Source of the DNA: Blastomussa wellsi
Lineage: Eukaryota; Cnidaria; Anthozoa; Scleractinia; Plerogyridae
Direction of reading: 5' to 3'
Length of the DNA stretch: 64,000 bases
NCBI GenBank assembly: GCA_947652115.1
Contig: OX393570.1
Location: 21,799,481-21,863,480 of the forward strand
A model generated the notes under the pieces. It was not told the DNA's origin, searched no databases, and saw only the letters and a program-made list of their open reading frames with translations. Both the position numbers and the translations under genes were made by a program. How positions within the stretch are numbered: the stretch's first letter is position 1; every line of letters starts with the position of its first letter. This document shows, piece by piece, positions 1 to 14,100 of the stretch.

Positions 1-41
1 CGGAGTACAGCGCACTAAGCACTAGGCCACTGCGCCAACGC
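1..41 (-). repeat. tRNA-like SINE end (cut by window edge)
   Basis: Read on the - strand this stretch has a Pol III A-box-like segment (TGGCGCAGTGG) typical of the tRNA-derived head of a SINE. A similar head occurs near 33780-33820. The rest lies outside the window, so the call rests on a short match. Confidence 0.35.
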
Positions 42-72
42 ATGGTAACACTTTATATAAACTTGACGATTC

Positions 73-103
<31 letters not shown>

Positions 104-373
104 GGTTATAACTGTTACAAAACATTTAACATAAAAAAATAAAGCGAGGCACTGGTTCTTTGCATGCTTTTCTTTTGTGAGGTCTTTCATAGGTAGCCGG
201 CAAGCTCGATATATGATTGTTGGTGGTAACAATATTTAATCAGGAAACTCTATCACAAATGTGGTTTTCATAGAGGTCCTATGACTAAAAAAATAAATGT
301 GTACAAATAAAATATAATACATATTTCATAACAATTTAGAAATCACAAGAATTAAGGTTAAAAATTTAAAAAG

Positions 374-1020
374 CTAAAAGGAAGACAACAAATTTCTCTT
401 AAAAATTACCAAGCTAGATGACTTTCTAATGAACGTGTCAAGACTGTTAAAATCATTTACAGCATGATATGCTAAGCGTTGTTTTCCCCAATTTCGTTTA
501 ACTCTAGGGAGCCTTATGAGATCTTTGTTTCGCGTATTATGCGAATGCATGTCCGTTTGCCTAGACATAACTGAAGAATGATTAATTTGACCAGTGGTAC
601 ATTTATAAATGTAAACACATCTATGATATTTTCTGCGGTCTACTAGGTTCAACCATTTTAAGGTTTTTAATGCTTCAGTTGCCGAAGATAAAGGTGGCTT
701 ATCTAAAATCAATTTCGCTGCTTTGTTCTGTAAAAGCTGGAGTTCTTTCATAAGTGTTGCATTGTTCTTATCTCCCCAGGATAGGTAACACTAAACTATT
801 GTAAAATAGTAAGCGAGCCTGAAGAGGCAAATAATACTTGATTCTGCGAAGAAGACTAAGGTTCTTATTAATCTTAGCTGAGATGTACTCTACCTGATCA
901 GCCCAAGTAAAATCAGATGACAACATTATTCCTAGATATTTAAAACTTGAGACGGAATCTATGTAAGACTCAAAAATATGCAAAGAAAGAGATGGAATAC
1001 CAATAGTTTTTCTAAAATTG
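374..1020 (-). pseudogene. Decayed non-LTR (LINE) reverse transcriptase C-terminal fragment
   Basis: Two - strand reading frames, about 1020-768 and 751-374, encode adjacent parts of the region downstream of the catalytic palm in LINE reverse transcriptases. The first has FKYLGIMLSSD and a helical stretch ending LVLPIL; the second has LLQNKAAKLILDK and a tail rich in basic residues. Intact relatives carry both parts in one frame. Here a frameshift and a small deletion near 755-775 separate them, and the catalytic domain is absent. This is a dead 3' piece of a LINE. The 373 bases downstream on the - strand are probably its 3' UTR mixed with other repeats. The LINE clade cannot be decided by eye. 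Confidence 0.7.
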
Positions 1021-1022
1021 TT

Positions 1023-1300
1023 CAGTGCAATGAGTAGAAGTAGAAATATAAGGATTTGTATGGCGAAAACGGTTAGATATATCGGTTAGATATATAGAGG
1101 GCAAAGCAAAAGAACTGAAAACCCTCTAAATCGCTATATTAAATTCGGCCCTGAATAAACCTCACCGAGGAGACGACACCATCGAAGCTAGGTCAGCTAT
1201 TTTTATTTAAATCATTAATTTTATTATAATATTATTATTTTTGAATCTAACTGTTTTCGCCATACAAACCCTAACATTTCTACTGTTACGCATTGCACTG
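1023..1300. mobile_element. Foldback/MITE-like element with ~55-bp inverted ends
   Basis: The left arm begins CAGTGCAATG and contains TTTGTATGGCGAAAAC. The right arm is its approximate reverse complement (GTTTTCGCCATACAAA) and ends CATTGCACTG. Similarity continues over about 55 bp at roughly 80 percent by eye. There is no coding capacity. Sequence just right of it (near 1316-1332) resembles bases near 51362-51378 beside another foldback element, so the two may belong to one family. No convincing target duplication was found. Confidence 0.55.
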
Positions 1301-2147
1301 GACAATCATGTATCGAGCTTGGGCTACCTGTGGGTCAACAGGGGAATATTTTCCCAGCTGAACGTAAATCGTTTTCCTTTTGGGATAAAATTTAGACGAG
1401 ACAGCTGCCTCGTCTTGTCTCTTGCTAAACTTTCACAGATCTCACACCGTTGAACTTTACAGACTTTACAGTTGTACATGTCACCAGCGAGCCCACACGC
1501 GTGTTCGTGACTAAAATTTCTAAGCAACATGGTGTACTTGCTACCGCTTCCAAGTTCTCCTTTGCCTCAGTGTCGAGTATAAATGCGAAACTATTGATAT
1601 GAAAACGTGTTCAACCTGCAAGTTCATTTTCATGCAAATCAAATTTATTTTCATAAGAATGGTTTCGCACTTAGACTCATTTTGAAGCAGAGGAAAAAGG
1701 AACTCGGAAATGGACAATTACTTTGGGTGTGCGCAGTGTGCGCCAGTTTCGGATTGGGTAAAATAAGTAAAGTTGGGATCTCGTAGACAGAGTCCACGGG
1801 CATCACGGTCAGCGGTTGAGCGCCGGTCTATTTCCCAGTCCACGGGCTTCACCGGCCCAGTCTTCTGCAGGTGCCAGGTTACTCAGGAAATTTCTTGAGC
1901 GGTCAGAAACAAAATACATTTTTCCCGTACGTGTAAAAACTTTGAAATCTTCGTATTTTCATCTCATGCGGTGACTTTATGAACTACTTTACCTTTCTGG
2001 ATGGATACCGTTCTTCCTAGAGCTATGTTTTTCTAAAATGTGGGGGTTTTAACGTCTTTTTATCGACGTTGTTTACCTTGGTCACGAGTCGTCAAGGACA
2101 GACGTCATTTGCATCTGGGATTTCAAGGCGGCTTAATAACATCAAAT
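1301..2147. other. 5' flank of IFT80
   Basis: No gene was recognised between the foldback element and the IFT80 start codon. Short open frames here show no family resemblance and no splice context. The last 100-200 bases presumably hold the IFT80 promoter and 5' UTR. No clear TATA box was seen. Confidence 0.4.
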
Positions 2148-5100
2148 ATGAGGTTTAAAACTCACATGCTCAAAGAATCCAAGCGTATCCTTTTTATTCT
2201 TCTGTATTTTACTGTTTGAACGAAAAGTTAATGTCCTTAAATGCAACTACAGTAGAGCTAAGTTATTTAAAATCAATTTTTGTCGCAAATGGTAAGACAT
2301 CCATCTCATTAAGAGTTTCGACTTTAAGCGTATGCAATTATTAAACTTTGGAAGTAGGTAAAATATTTTCTATTTGCACTGTAGTTCTGCATTTTACATC
2401 CGTTTAGATGTGCTACTTGCTTGCATGAATACATCTTTAAGGCTAAACGTCAGACTACCCGGCCACACATTTGCATGTAATTGAATAAGAACAGTGTCCA
2501 TTGTGTTATTCCTCGTTCTACAAAAGGTCCAGACACATGTAAATGAAGTGGCCGGGCAGTCATAAATTTTCCCAGATTTTCCATTGAAAGGCTCTTTCAA
2601 ACTCTGGCAAAATAAGGGAATATTGGTGGTGTTATAATATTCTTGACTTATGTCAAAACAGACAAAGACCTAGTAAGCTGTGTTGGTTGGACCACTGCTG
2701 ATGAGCTGTACTCTAGTGGGTAGGTGCAGTGCATTAATTGACTTTACTGTTTTTCTTAGTTTGGTGGTCTGGGAGACGTTCTCTGGTCTGGACTAGAAAA
2801 AAGTTTAATCCCAGCTTGGCCATCACACAAGATCACTCAAATTTTGCTTGCCTGGGCCATTGAGCCCCTTAGAGTACATTAATGAATTGATTATTAGAAA
2901 ACTGAACCCGTTATTCGTTTCAAATATTGCATTTGGTTTGAAAAGACGCACATCAATGCTCAAATAAAAGTGGAGTTTTGATTGGGCTAGGTGAATGAGA
3001 GATGCTCCTTATATGGAATTATTGTTTCCTTTTCAAAATGGCGGCAAGGAACTAACTTGCATGGCCGAATTCATGAGCTTGGGAAACCCTCTCTCAGACA
3101 AATTCAGGTGGGAAAATTTGTGACTTGCAAGTGACAGCGCGTGATGTTAGGAAGACAATTGGCGATTTTTAACGGTACGTACAGAACCTTGACTACTTTT
3201 ACCCATGGTGAAAGTGAGCCAAGTAAAAAGATTCATGAAAAACTTAAGAGCTTCGCCAGAAAGCTCTTTTCTTCCCGGCCACCATTTACATGAATAAGAA
3301 GTTCTATGAGATGTAAATAGCCAAGAAAAGCTCTTGCCTAGTCCAATCAAGCATTGATCTGCTCCTTTTAAAACCGAATGTAACATTGAAACAAATAACG
3401 GGTTCAATTCAAATAATCAATTTAATGTACTCTAGGGGAGTATGCTTCACTTGGTTCGACTGTAATATTAATAAATTATAATCTGATTACAGTCTTTCCC
3501 ATAAAACCGTGAACACCAGAAGTGTTTATGGAATGTTATTGTGTTACAAAGAGAAAGCCGATCAGGTGTGAGAAAACTAAACCGCAAACAGCAACGGTCA
3601 TTAGTTTGTGATTTTGAGGTTTGTTCACGTGTCCTGAACTTTGCTGTGATTGGTCACTACACAATAAACATTCCAAAAATTTTTTCTGGCATGGTTTTAC
3701 GGGAAAGACTGTAAATCCCATCTGTAGTTGGACAGAATGTCTGGACAATTTTTTACTCCTTCCAATGCAAATGCCAATGTTTTGCTTTGAAAATGCTTAT
3801 ATTTCCAGCTAACGAGAAATATGCCATGTTATGATGTATGACTGACCGTACATAATGTTTTTGTTCAACTGACAGTGATGATCATAGTGTATTAAAGTGG
3901 AATTTGTTATCAGATGAAACGACGCAGGTAAGCATATCATTACCATTACATCAATATTTACAACAACTCTTATGTATCATGAATTTATTTTGCTGTTACA
4001 CTCTGTTTTACAATACATTTTATCTGTCTGTTTAATCACAGGTCATTAAGTTACCTGCAGAACTCTATCCAACTGACATTCACTGGTTTCCACGAGCTGC
4101 TGGAGGCAAGAAACAGAGCCAGTCTGAACTGTTTGTACTTACTTCTACTGATGGTAAGCTCACTCATTAAATATGACAGATATTATTACAGGCAACAGTT
4201 ATAGTGTACATGATAAGACAAGGGTTTTCAATAAGAGACACACTGTATGGCTGACACGTTTTTACATATGTCAGTTGGTTACTGACATGCTGTGGACAGC
4301 ATTAAATAGAACTTACATGTAGATTCCTGTGTGTAAAAGCCTGGCACCTACAGTTAGCCACAAATGACCTCACAAGCTAACATTACCAAAGTTGACATTG
4401 TTCATGGTGACTACATGTAGTCCCTTATCCTGCAGAAAATAACTGTACTTCCCTGATGAGAGTCTCTTGGCAAGTCAGGGAAGACCTCATTTTTCCTTAC
4501 ATTTCCTGCAGGTAAGTTCCACTTGATCTCACGGAATGGTCGTATTGAGAAGTCCGTTGAAGCTCACCGAGGTGCTGTGCTCTCTGGAAGATGGAGCTTT
4601 GATGGGTCTGCCATGGTTACAGGTGGGTAAGGTTTCTTTGTTTATGTTCTGGCTGCCAGATGAGTTGTACACATGTGTACACAGATTTGTCATTGATGGC
4701 AGTTACAAAAATTATGTACTAGTTTAATTCATTTAACATTATTTTGATATGGGCATGATTCTGGTCTTTGTACTTCACCAGTTGGAGAAGACGGCCAAGT
4801 GAAGATCTGGTCCAGGAGTGGCATGTTACGGTCAACATTAGTTCAGACAGGTTTGTTTATCTGTATTTGTCGGCTGCGTAAATTTTATAGTTTTTCAATA
4901 ATGTAGTTTGTGATTGAAAACCCTGTATAGGGAGAGTTTAAAAATATTGAAATTTTCATTCACTGTTTTACACTGTGGTCATGATCACAGGTACCCCAGT
5001 GTATTCTGTTTCATGGAGTCCTGATTCGGACCACATCCTGCACACAAGTGGAAAGCAGCTGGTTATTAAACCTTTACAAGCTGCTGCTAAGCCAGTCCAG

Positions 5101-8100
5101 GTATGAACTTGTCAATGCAATCATACTGTCTTTTCCCCTTGCGGACCCCATTATACATTCCTAAGGCCTGTTCCCTTGGTTACATGACACTAGTCATGGT
5201 GAAGGCTCCAGTGCATGATGTGTTGACTCAAACCATTCAGGTTAATATCTAGAGTTTGAGCTTGATGCCAGTTCCATGTGTTAAGAATTTATTCTCTAGT
5301 AACATACAAGTTCTGACTGTTGTAATGAATTTAAATGTTTGCTAAGTACTGATCAGTAGTAATTCTGTTCTGTTGTGGATATTCTTTTTAGTGGAAGGCT
5401 CATGATGGAATTGTGTTAAGAGTGGACTGGAATCCAATCAACAATCTCATTATCTCTGGTGGAGAAGACTGCAAGTATAAGGTAGATGCACGTACATGCA
5501 TGAATCAACTGCTGTGAGCCAGATAATATTATAGTGCAATTTATTGAATTAAATGTTTCTTTACAGGTGTGATACATTGGCCTAATAATTAGTGTGTTGT
5601 GTCATGTTTGCGCACAAGCCCAGGTAGCCTGTAAAGCCTAACAGTAGATGAGTAGGTAATTCACTTGTTCTGCCCAAGGCTAGACAATCATATGCACACT
5701 CCTCTTTCAACCCAGCAGAGCAGAGTATAATTTGCTATCTGTAAAGTCTTTGCATTATAATGGAAAATCTGTCATGGATTAGTATCCTATCCAGGTAGCC
5801 CTACATGCACTCACTTTATTTCCACTGGAGCAAGCGGCAAAGAACAACTGAAGTCCTGTGTGCCAACTTGGCACTGATAGGATCTGGATCATTTTGATTC
5901 ATGTCACAGCAGCCAAAGGTAAGCAGTGGACAACTGTCTGGCTCATCTGATCTTGCATCACTTATTATCTGACAGGTATGGGATAGTTACGGCCGTGTGC
6001 TGTACTCAAGCATGTTACATGAGTATCCCATCACTAGCATCTCGTGGGCCCCTGATGGTGAGTTACTTTTTAAAGTTTTATTTTGGTTATAATTATTGTA
6101 ACTAAAAACCAAAGAAATCATCCTGGTCTAACACACTTGGACAATGCAGCAAATCAATCAAAACTCAAAGCAATACTTGAAGCTGTTGCATTGGAAATAA
6201 TTATCATCTGTTTTTCTTAACTAGTATAATTTGTTAATAATACTTGTAACCGCCTAAGATTATATTTAACTTAATGTAGAACTGTATTTAATTAATACTT
6301 GCAAAGTTTAACGTATAATTGTAAATTTAGCAGAGTAGCATCTCGACATACATGACTACTTTCGAGAAATATAAATATTTACACAGTGAATGTATCTTAA
6401 TTCAGGTGAACTGTTTGCTGTTGGCTCTTTCAATACTCTGAGGCTCTGTGACAAAACTGGGGTATGCATTCCTGTTTGCTCTCTCAGTATTAATTGATTT
6501 ACTGGTTGGCTCAGCTGGCTCAGCTGGCAGGCTGCGCTAGCTGGCTGGGCTGATTACCTGGCTCAGCTGTCTCGGCTGGTTTGGCTGGCTGGGCTGGCTC
6601 GGGCTGAGTGGCTGGCTTGGCTGGCTGGGCTGGCTCGGGCTGAGTGGCTGGCTTGGCTGGCTGGGCTGGATCGGGCTGAGTGGCTGGTTTGGCTGGCTGG
6701 GCTGGCTCAGGCTGAGTGGCTGGCTGGGCTGGCTTGGGCTGAGTGGCTGGCTTGCCTGGCTGGGCTGGCTCGGGCTGAGTGGCTGGCTTGGCTGGCTGGG
6801 CTGGCTCGGGCTGACTGGCTGGTTTGGTTGGCTGGGCTGGCTCGGGCTGAGTGGCTGGCTTGGCTGGCTGGGCTGGCTCGGGCTGAGTGGCTGGCTTGCC
6901 TGGCTGGGCTGGCTCGGGCTGAGTGGCTGGCTTGGTTGGCTGGGCTGGCTCGGGCTGACTGGCTGGCTGGGCTGGCTCGGGCTGAGTGGCTGGCTTGGCT
7001 GGCTTGGCTGGCTCGGGCTGAGTGGCTGTCTTGGCTGGCTGGGCTGGCTGGGCTGGCTCGGGCTGAGTGGCTGGCTTGGCTGGCTTGGCTGGCTGGGCTG
7101 GCTCGGGCTGAGTGGCTGACTGGGCTGGCTGGCTTGGCTGGCTTGGCTGGCTTATGCTGGCTTGGGTAGGCTTGGGCTGGCTGGCTAGCTTGGCAGTGCT
7201 GGTAGTGCTGGCTGGTTTGGGCTGACTGGCTGGCTCAGCTGACTGGCTGGCTGGGCTGAGTGGCTGGCTTGGCTGGCTGGGCTTGCTCCGGCTGAGTGGC
7301 TGACTGGGCTGGCTGGCTTGGCTGCTTGGCTTGGCTGGCTTGGCTGGCTTGGCTGGCTTATGCTGGCTTGGGTTGGCTTGGGCTGGCTGGCTGGCTGGCT
7401 GGCTAGCTTGGCAGTGCTGGTAGTGCTGGCTGGTTTGGGCTGACTGGCTGGCTGGGCTGGCTCGGGCTGAGTGGCTGGCTGGGCTGGCTGGCTTGGCTGG
7501 CTTATGCTGGCTTGGGTTGGCTTGGGCTGGCTGGCTGGCTGCCTAGCTTGGCAGTGCTGGTAGTGCTGCTGGCTTGGGCTGACTGGCTGGCTCAGCTGGC
7601 TGGGCTGGCTGCCTGGACTGGCCGACTGGGTGGCTGATTGATTGACTGCATTAAAAAACTCCTTAATAAGAATTTTGCAACAATATTCAGCTCATAGATC
7701 TGCATTGTTTTTTGTCTGGGCTAGTGGTCATACACCTTGGAAAAACCAAACACTGGTTCAATATTCAACATTGCATGGTCCAGTGATGGCACTCAACTTG
7801 CCGGAGCTTGTGGAAATGGACAGGTCATATTTGCCCATGTGATTGAAAGGCAAGTAATGTTGATGTGCATTTTAGGTTCCTAGTTGTATTAGGTGTTTAT
7901 GGTGTTCAAGTAAATGGAGTTAGCAAGAAAGAGTGCCCACATTTCCTTGGTAGTCAGCCAAAAAATGCACTAGAATTCCATGTGATCTTGGACTAAGGCA
8001 TGTCGGCAGCCTCAATAGTGATAGTGCTTACAGTGAGCCTTCTTTTATGTGGGACCTCTTCTTCAAGGGTGTTCCTGTTCCCTCCCCTCCCTCAGGGTAA

Positions 8101-11100
8101 CTCACTGTCTTCTCTTCAGCATTTGGGGGCTCATGATTAGGTTGCCAGTATTTGCCAGTCAATTGGGAGTAGTCTCCATTTAGGAGCTGTCTGCTAACAG
8201 TGGAAGCTTGTGGATTTGTTAACAGTGTGACCAGGCACCTAACCTCCATTTAGCGATGTAATTGTTAACTTGTCAGTAATCTGTCATGGTATGGCTGTGT
8301 ATTTGAATGCAACATTTTTGTCCTTGGCAGGCGTCTTGAGTGGAAGAACTTTGAAGTTACTGTTACAGATCGGAAGAGTATTGTTGTCAGAGATGTAACA
8401 AATGATGTCAAAGAGTCATTAGGTAATACGTTGATTTCTACTTTCGAGACATAGAAAATATTTCAAATCTCAAATGTTTTCTCATTTGTTTATTGATCTT
8501 TTATCACAACATTACAACAGACTTCCGTGACCGCATTATCAAGACTTCATTGGCATTTAACCATCTTGTGGTAGCAACAACTTCACAGTGTTATATTTAC
8601 AGGTATTGTGTAATAGTTTGTTCTGTAAAATGGTATCATTTTCCAATCAGAATCACTGTATATGACTTTAAGCAAGGACTGAGTAATGGACAGTGGGTGG
8701 ATGGCGAGCTGTCTGTGCCAGGGATTAATTCTGTGCTATTTCAATCATTAACAGATATGTATATTCTTGCGTTTTACTGCAATGATACTGTATCTGTTGT
8801 TCTGTAGTGTCAGAAACTGGAATACACCTATGATATTTGACCTCAAGAATGGAAATATTACCCTCATTGTCCAGACTGAAAAGTGAGTTACAGTAACCTG
8901 TGTATAATTCGCTGTCATCTTTTATTAATTTTGTCAATTAGAGGCCTGTTTTAATATTATTTTCTCATATTGCTGTTCTGTATGTCTCTGTCTAAATCAA
9001 TAATTGCTAAACGCAATTCTGTAAGTCTCTGTTTCATCTCTGGTACACTGAATTTTATGTAAAATAAATATAACTTGTCAAAATTAGGATACATTCCCAC
9101 TGCCTTTTGGCATACTTACAGTTAGTGTAAATAAGTCATATCTTTATTATTGTTTCAATTCCCAAGGAATGAAAAGGCCCAGTAAGCTTTAAGTAGCCCA
9201 AAGTGAAGAAGGACATACAATGTAATTTGTCAGAAATAGATATTGTTCAGTCTCAAGTCTCTAACTCCTGCCTCTTTTTTCCAGGCATTTTCTTTTAGTT
9301 GATGATGCTGGTCTTCAGGTTTATTCCTATGAGGTGATCATTGTACACCAAGTATTACAATTCATCTATTTTGATTCAATAGGAAAGAATTGACAATCAT
9401 TAAAAAGCCAAAAGGCTTATGTATGTACAGTGCTTAATTGCTAGCAGTATCCAATTCAGCTGTCCCTTGCTCCTCTGCAAAGGAGTAGTCAGCCCTTGGT
9501 TTTTTATTCTCCTTTGGGTTTTATTGTTTGTTGTTAATTCTCAACAGCCTAGCACCTGGTGTTGTTTGTTTGTACCGTAAAAACAAGACTCAACCTTAGT
9601 TCGGTAGTAAACAAAACAATATTTGTAGCAAGCAAGTTTATTGTTAATTTTGTCTCAGGGTCGTTTAACATGTGTTCCAAAGTACCAGGGTTTACGAACA
9701 GATATCCTGAATGAACAGACCTGTACACTGAGCAATGACACCCTAGCAATCAAGGAGCGCAAAGATGAGAAAGGTATCACTGATTATTAACAATATTAAA
9801 ACTTGAAGCCAATTGAAGTATTGGAGGGTAGGTGCCGTAAAGGTAGCGACAGAGGAGAGCAGCAATCTCCTCAGCAGCAAGGAGGTCACCATGGCAACCA
9901 AGCCACAGCCCACCTCCAAGGCACCTGTCAACACAACACTGAAACAACCAGTGTGTGGAATGAATACTTACCAAGACTGTGGGAGGGAGGGAGGGCAACA
10001 AAACGAGCAAGCTGGCAGGCAATGAAGCAAAGCACATGGCAGTGCCCCTGCAAACCTCCCTGGAACCCCCCACATAATATTAATGCAGCCACTGCATTGG
10101 CTTAGTTTTAAGCTTGCCTAAATTCCATTTAGCCTCATTTAAAACTTGAAGCCAATTGAAGTATTGGAGGGTAGGTGCCGTAAAGGTAGCGACAGAGGAG
10201 AGCAGCAATCTCCTCAGCAGCAAGGAAGTCACCATGGCAACCGAGCCACAGCCCACCTCCCAAGGTATCCTCCAAGCGAGCAAGTGCTTGGAGAAAGGAG
10301 GGCCTGTGGCCAGGAGGCCATGGGACCTACCTGTTCCCAAACATACCCCAACCACCAATACCCAGCAACCCAATGCCACACAGGGTTGAGCGCAGGCTAA
10401 CGATAAGCAATGCAAACTCACCAACCGCCATAGTCAGTGCGACAGGAGAGAAGTTACTTGTGCAAGAGACTCTGCAGGCGTCCGAATGTAAAGCTTGTAT
10501 GCATCACTATTCCAACGCCCCATGGCTTGAATAAGGTGATCCGCGACACCCATCCGTGCAGCAACTGTGGCAGCACCAATCCTAAAGCTGTGACTGGAAA
10601 ATGACCCTTGGATACCCGCAGCTGCAAAAATATCTTTTAGCCAACGGGTCAAAAGAGCGCGAGAAAGAGGCTGACCATTTGCGAGCAGAAACAAAGGACC
10701 GGGAGACTGGCCACGTTGTGAAAGGTAGTCCACGATAGCAGATAAGGCACAAAGTGGAGGATGACCCAAGCCAATGTAGAGGCAGCAGCCCTTTCGAAAA
10801 GGGTCAGTCTTGGAAGCCTTGATGTTGAGTTGTAAGCAGGATGGCATTTCATGAGAATCAACAGAAATGTCACTGACAGTTAAGTGACTGAGAGGGTTGA
10901 AGGCTGACAAGGACGGAACAGTAAATTCAGAAGAGCGCAGAAACCCAAAGTAAGCCAGGGTGGAGGCGGCCCAAAACATAACATGATCCTGGTTGGTTAG
11001 GGACAATGACTTGTGAATAAGTATGGTGGTCAGTGATAGGCAAACGACAAGAGCCAGAGGGTCCTTGAGTCCTCTTTATACCTCGCATGACACGTTGCAA

Positions 11101-14100
11101 CTGAAGGCAGCCAGAAAGAGGGTCGGGAAATCCAAGGTCTATGTGCATGGAACGAACTGCCGACAAATATGTCTTGATGGAGGAAGAGCTGAGCGAGGAG
11201 GAAAGATGGGTTGCAAACAGGCAAAGAGTCCACTCCTTAGCTGGGCACGGAAAGCCATTTGCATGGAGACGACCAGACTGAGCACAAAAGTTTAGAAAAC
11301 GACGTTGAGCAGATTTGTAAGTTCGGTGCGTGGAAGGGGCCAATCCTTGTGACATCAGAGTGAAGCAATCCTTCTCTAGGGATGAAAGATTAATGTTTCC
11401 CAAAGTTGAGGAAGGATAACTGCAGGATGACGGTCGGCATGGGGGGCCAATCGACGAAAGGTCTGCCAATGAAAACGAGATAAGGCATCAGGGACTTTGT
11501 TATCAGAACCAGCGATGTGCTGAGAGGAGAATATGAAATTATGTTTGGCAGCTGCCATCAGAAGCAGACGCAAGAGATGCATAACGTCAGGAGCCCTAGA
11601 GGTACGAGAATTTAGAATGAACACCACAGATTCATTGTCACAATGGAACACCACCACTTGTCGAAACCAGGATGAGCCCCAGACATGAGCTGAAACGACT
11701 ATGGGGAAAAGTTCCTTATACTCAATAGACGAGGATTGAAGCACAGGGGGCCGTTCACCAAATAACCAGTGTGAGCCGAAAATTGCACCAAACCCTAGGG
11801 ATCCAGAAGCGTCACTGGACATCTCCAGCGTTACAGGAGGAGAGAGGCCGGGATAAACCCAGAAGCAAACGCCATTCCAAGAAGCCAAGTATTGAAGCCA
11901 CCAGCGAAGATCTTTCTTAAATTCTGAGCTGATACGAATTGGGTGATCATCTCTGCGGAAGTTGCGGAGCAGGTCTATCATGCGGCGAATGAAGGCACGG
12001 CCAGGCCAAACCACCTTAGCTGCATGGTGAAGATGGCCAATAAGTGATTGAAGCTGTCGTTTAGTACACCAACGATAAGACGACCATTGATGTAGCAATT
12101 CAAGGAGAGATGTCAGTTTGTCCTCAGGCAAACGAGCAAGCTGGTTCTCAGAATCTAGTTCGATGCCAAGGGTAACCATGCAAGTGGTAGGACCAACTTT
12201 CTTGAATGGGTGAAGAGGTAAGCCAAGTGCTGCACAAACTGAGGAAGCAATAGACAGGTTTTGTCCACACTGTGGAGAGTTGGGCGGGCCAGCCGTGATG
12301 TAATCGTCTAAGTAATGCAAAAGATCAGGTATGCGGTAATTGTTCAGAAGGATCCACTCAACAAGCTCGGCCACAGAGTTGAAGATATGAGGTGCCGACC
12401 TCAGACCAAACGGGAGGGCTAGGTCCATGTAATACATCGACCTCCATTTCATTCCAAGAAGGAACCTCTGGGTGGGGTGAACAGCAATATTACGGTATGC
12501 CGACTCTACATCAAACTTGGCCATGAGAGCACCACGTCCAAACTTGTACACCATCTTGACGATGTCATCAACACGGATGTATTGCAGAGGGTAATCAATT
12601 GGGATTGATTCCTTCATTAACACTGAACCCAAGAGGGGATGACATGTCCAGAATGAGACGCCATTTGTTGGGTTGGCCCTTCTTAGGAATGACGCCAAAA
12701 CTGTTTATGTGCAAATTGGGAATAGGAGAGGAAGGAAAAGGACCAGCAACCCTGCCTAGAGCAACTTCGTTTGATAAATAAGCATCAATGATTTCTGGGT
12801 GTTGGTAAGCAGACGCTTTGTTCTTTTTCGCAGATCGTAAAGAAGTCCCAGGGTTGAAGCCTAAATGGAAGCCCTCTGCAAGACCCCGGAGGACCTCGGA
12901 CACCAGGGCCTGGTTTGGGTGGTGTTGGAGCTCAAGGGCAAACTTGGTAGCATTAAGAGGGGAAACCTGTGACACCGCAGGAAAGCTTCCAGGAACTGCA
13001 AGAGAAAGAGAAAACAAAAAGGGGGGGATGCAACTTTAATGAGCTTACCGAGACAATACAACAGTAACACCAGCAGGAACATGCAGGAATAGAAACAACA
13101 CCTGCATAAAACATGCAAGGATAGACACTCTAAACTCAACAAAAACCTTAGTAACAACAACAAGTAACAACAACGAAATGATAAATAAAATCAATCGTCA
13201 ACAATAGTCAATCTGTGAAAAGTTATAACGATGCGGCTAACGATGCCCCGAAGAGCAATGGATCAATAAAAGATGAAACTAAACGCACAACAGGGGCAGA
13301 AAATGCATAAAAAACACGTAAATGCAAAGTTAGCAGATGTTCTTAACTACGTTTTCGTCGCTTGGATGTCTCAGGGCTTGGCGATCTGGGTGCTGTCTTC
13401 TTCTTGCGCTGGTAGCACTCCGAAGCTCGATGGGTGGATGAACAAACCGAGCAGCGATGCGCAAAGCGGCAAACACTTGAGGGAGCCACACAAAACCCAT
13501 TGTTCCACGATTTGCAGATAACTGCAGACGAACTACCGCTTGGCTCGGTGAAGGACCGCCGGACGCTAGAACCCGCCGCGTAAAAATTGAACAGCTGCAC
13601 GTTAATATTAGACCAATCTGTAAGGTTAGCAGCAGCGGCATGTTCACGAAAGGCTCTGTCGTATGTCAACCAGGCGTTGCCTTGAAATTGGCGGTAAGTA
13701 CGAAGTATCAAGAGTTTATACAGAGTCAAGTCGCGCCACCTTGAGGGATAATGAGAGGCTAAAATCAGGGAAAAGATGGAAAAGGCTTCCGACCATGCAG
13801 TGATATCCACAATTTTTGCCTTTAATCGCTTGTTAGTTGAGGTGAGGACGATTCGACCATCAAAGAGAAGCTGAGGTTCCGACTCCGCATCCTTTAAATT
13901 GTCCGAGAGCAATTCAGCTAGATCGACAAACTTTCCTGAGACGATTTGCGAGACCAACTTGTAAGGAACAGGCGAGAAGCCAGGCCCGACAATGAACGGT
14001 TGTTGAAAGGAAGGTATTAAGGATGAGCCAAGGGATGTTAAATTGGCGGCAAAGGATGGTGAGGATATCGGTGCTGACAATGGAGATGAGCTTAAACTTA

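Noticed and set aside
6828..7169. Ala/Trp/Leu-rich open frame
   Set aside because: It is the 36-bp minisatellite in IFT80 intron 10.
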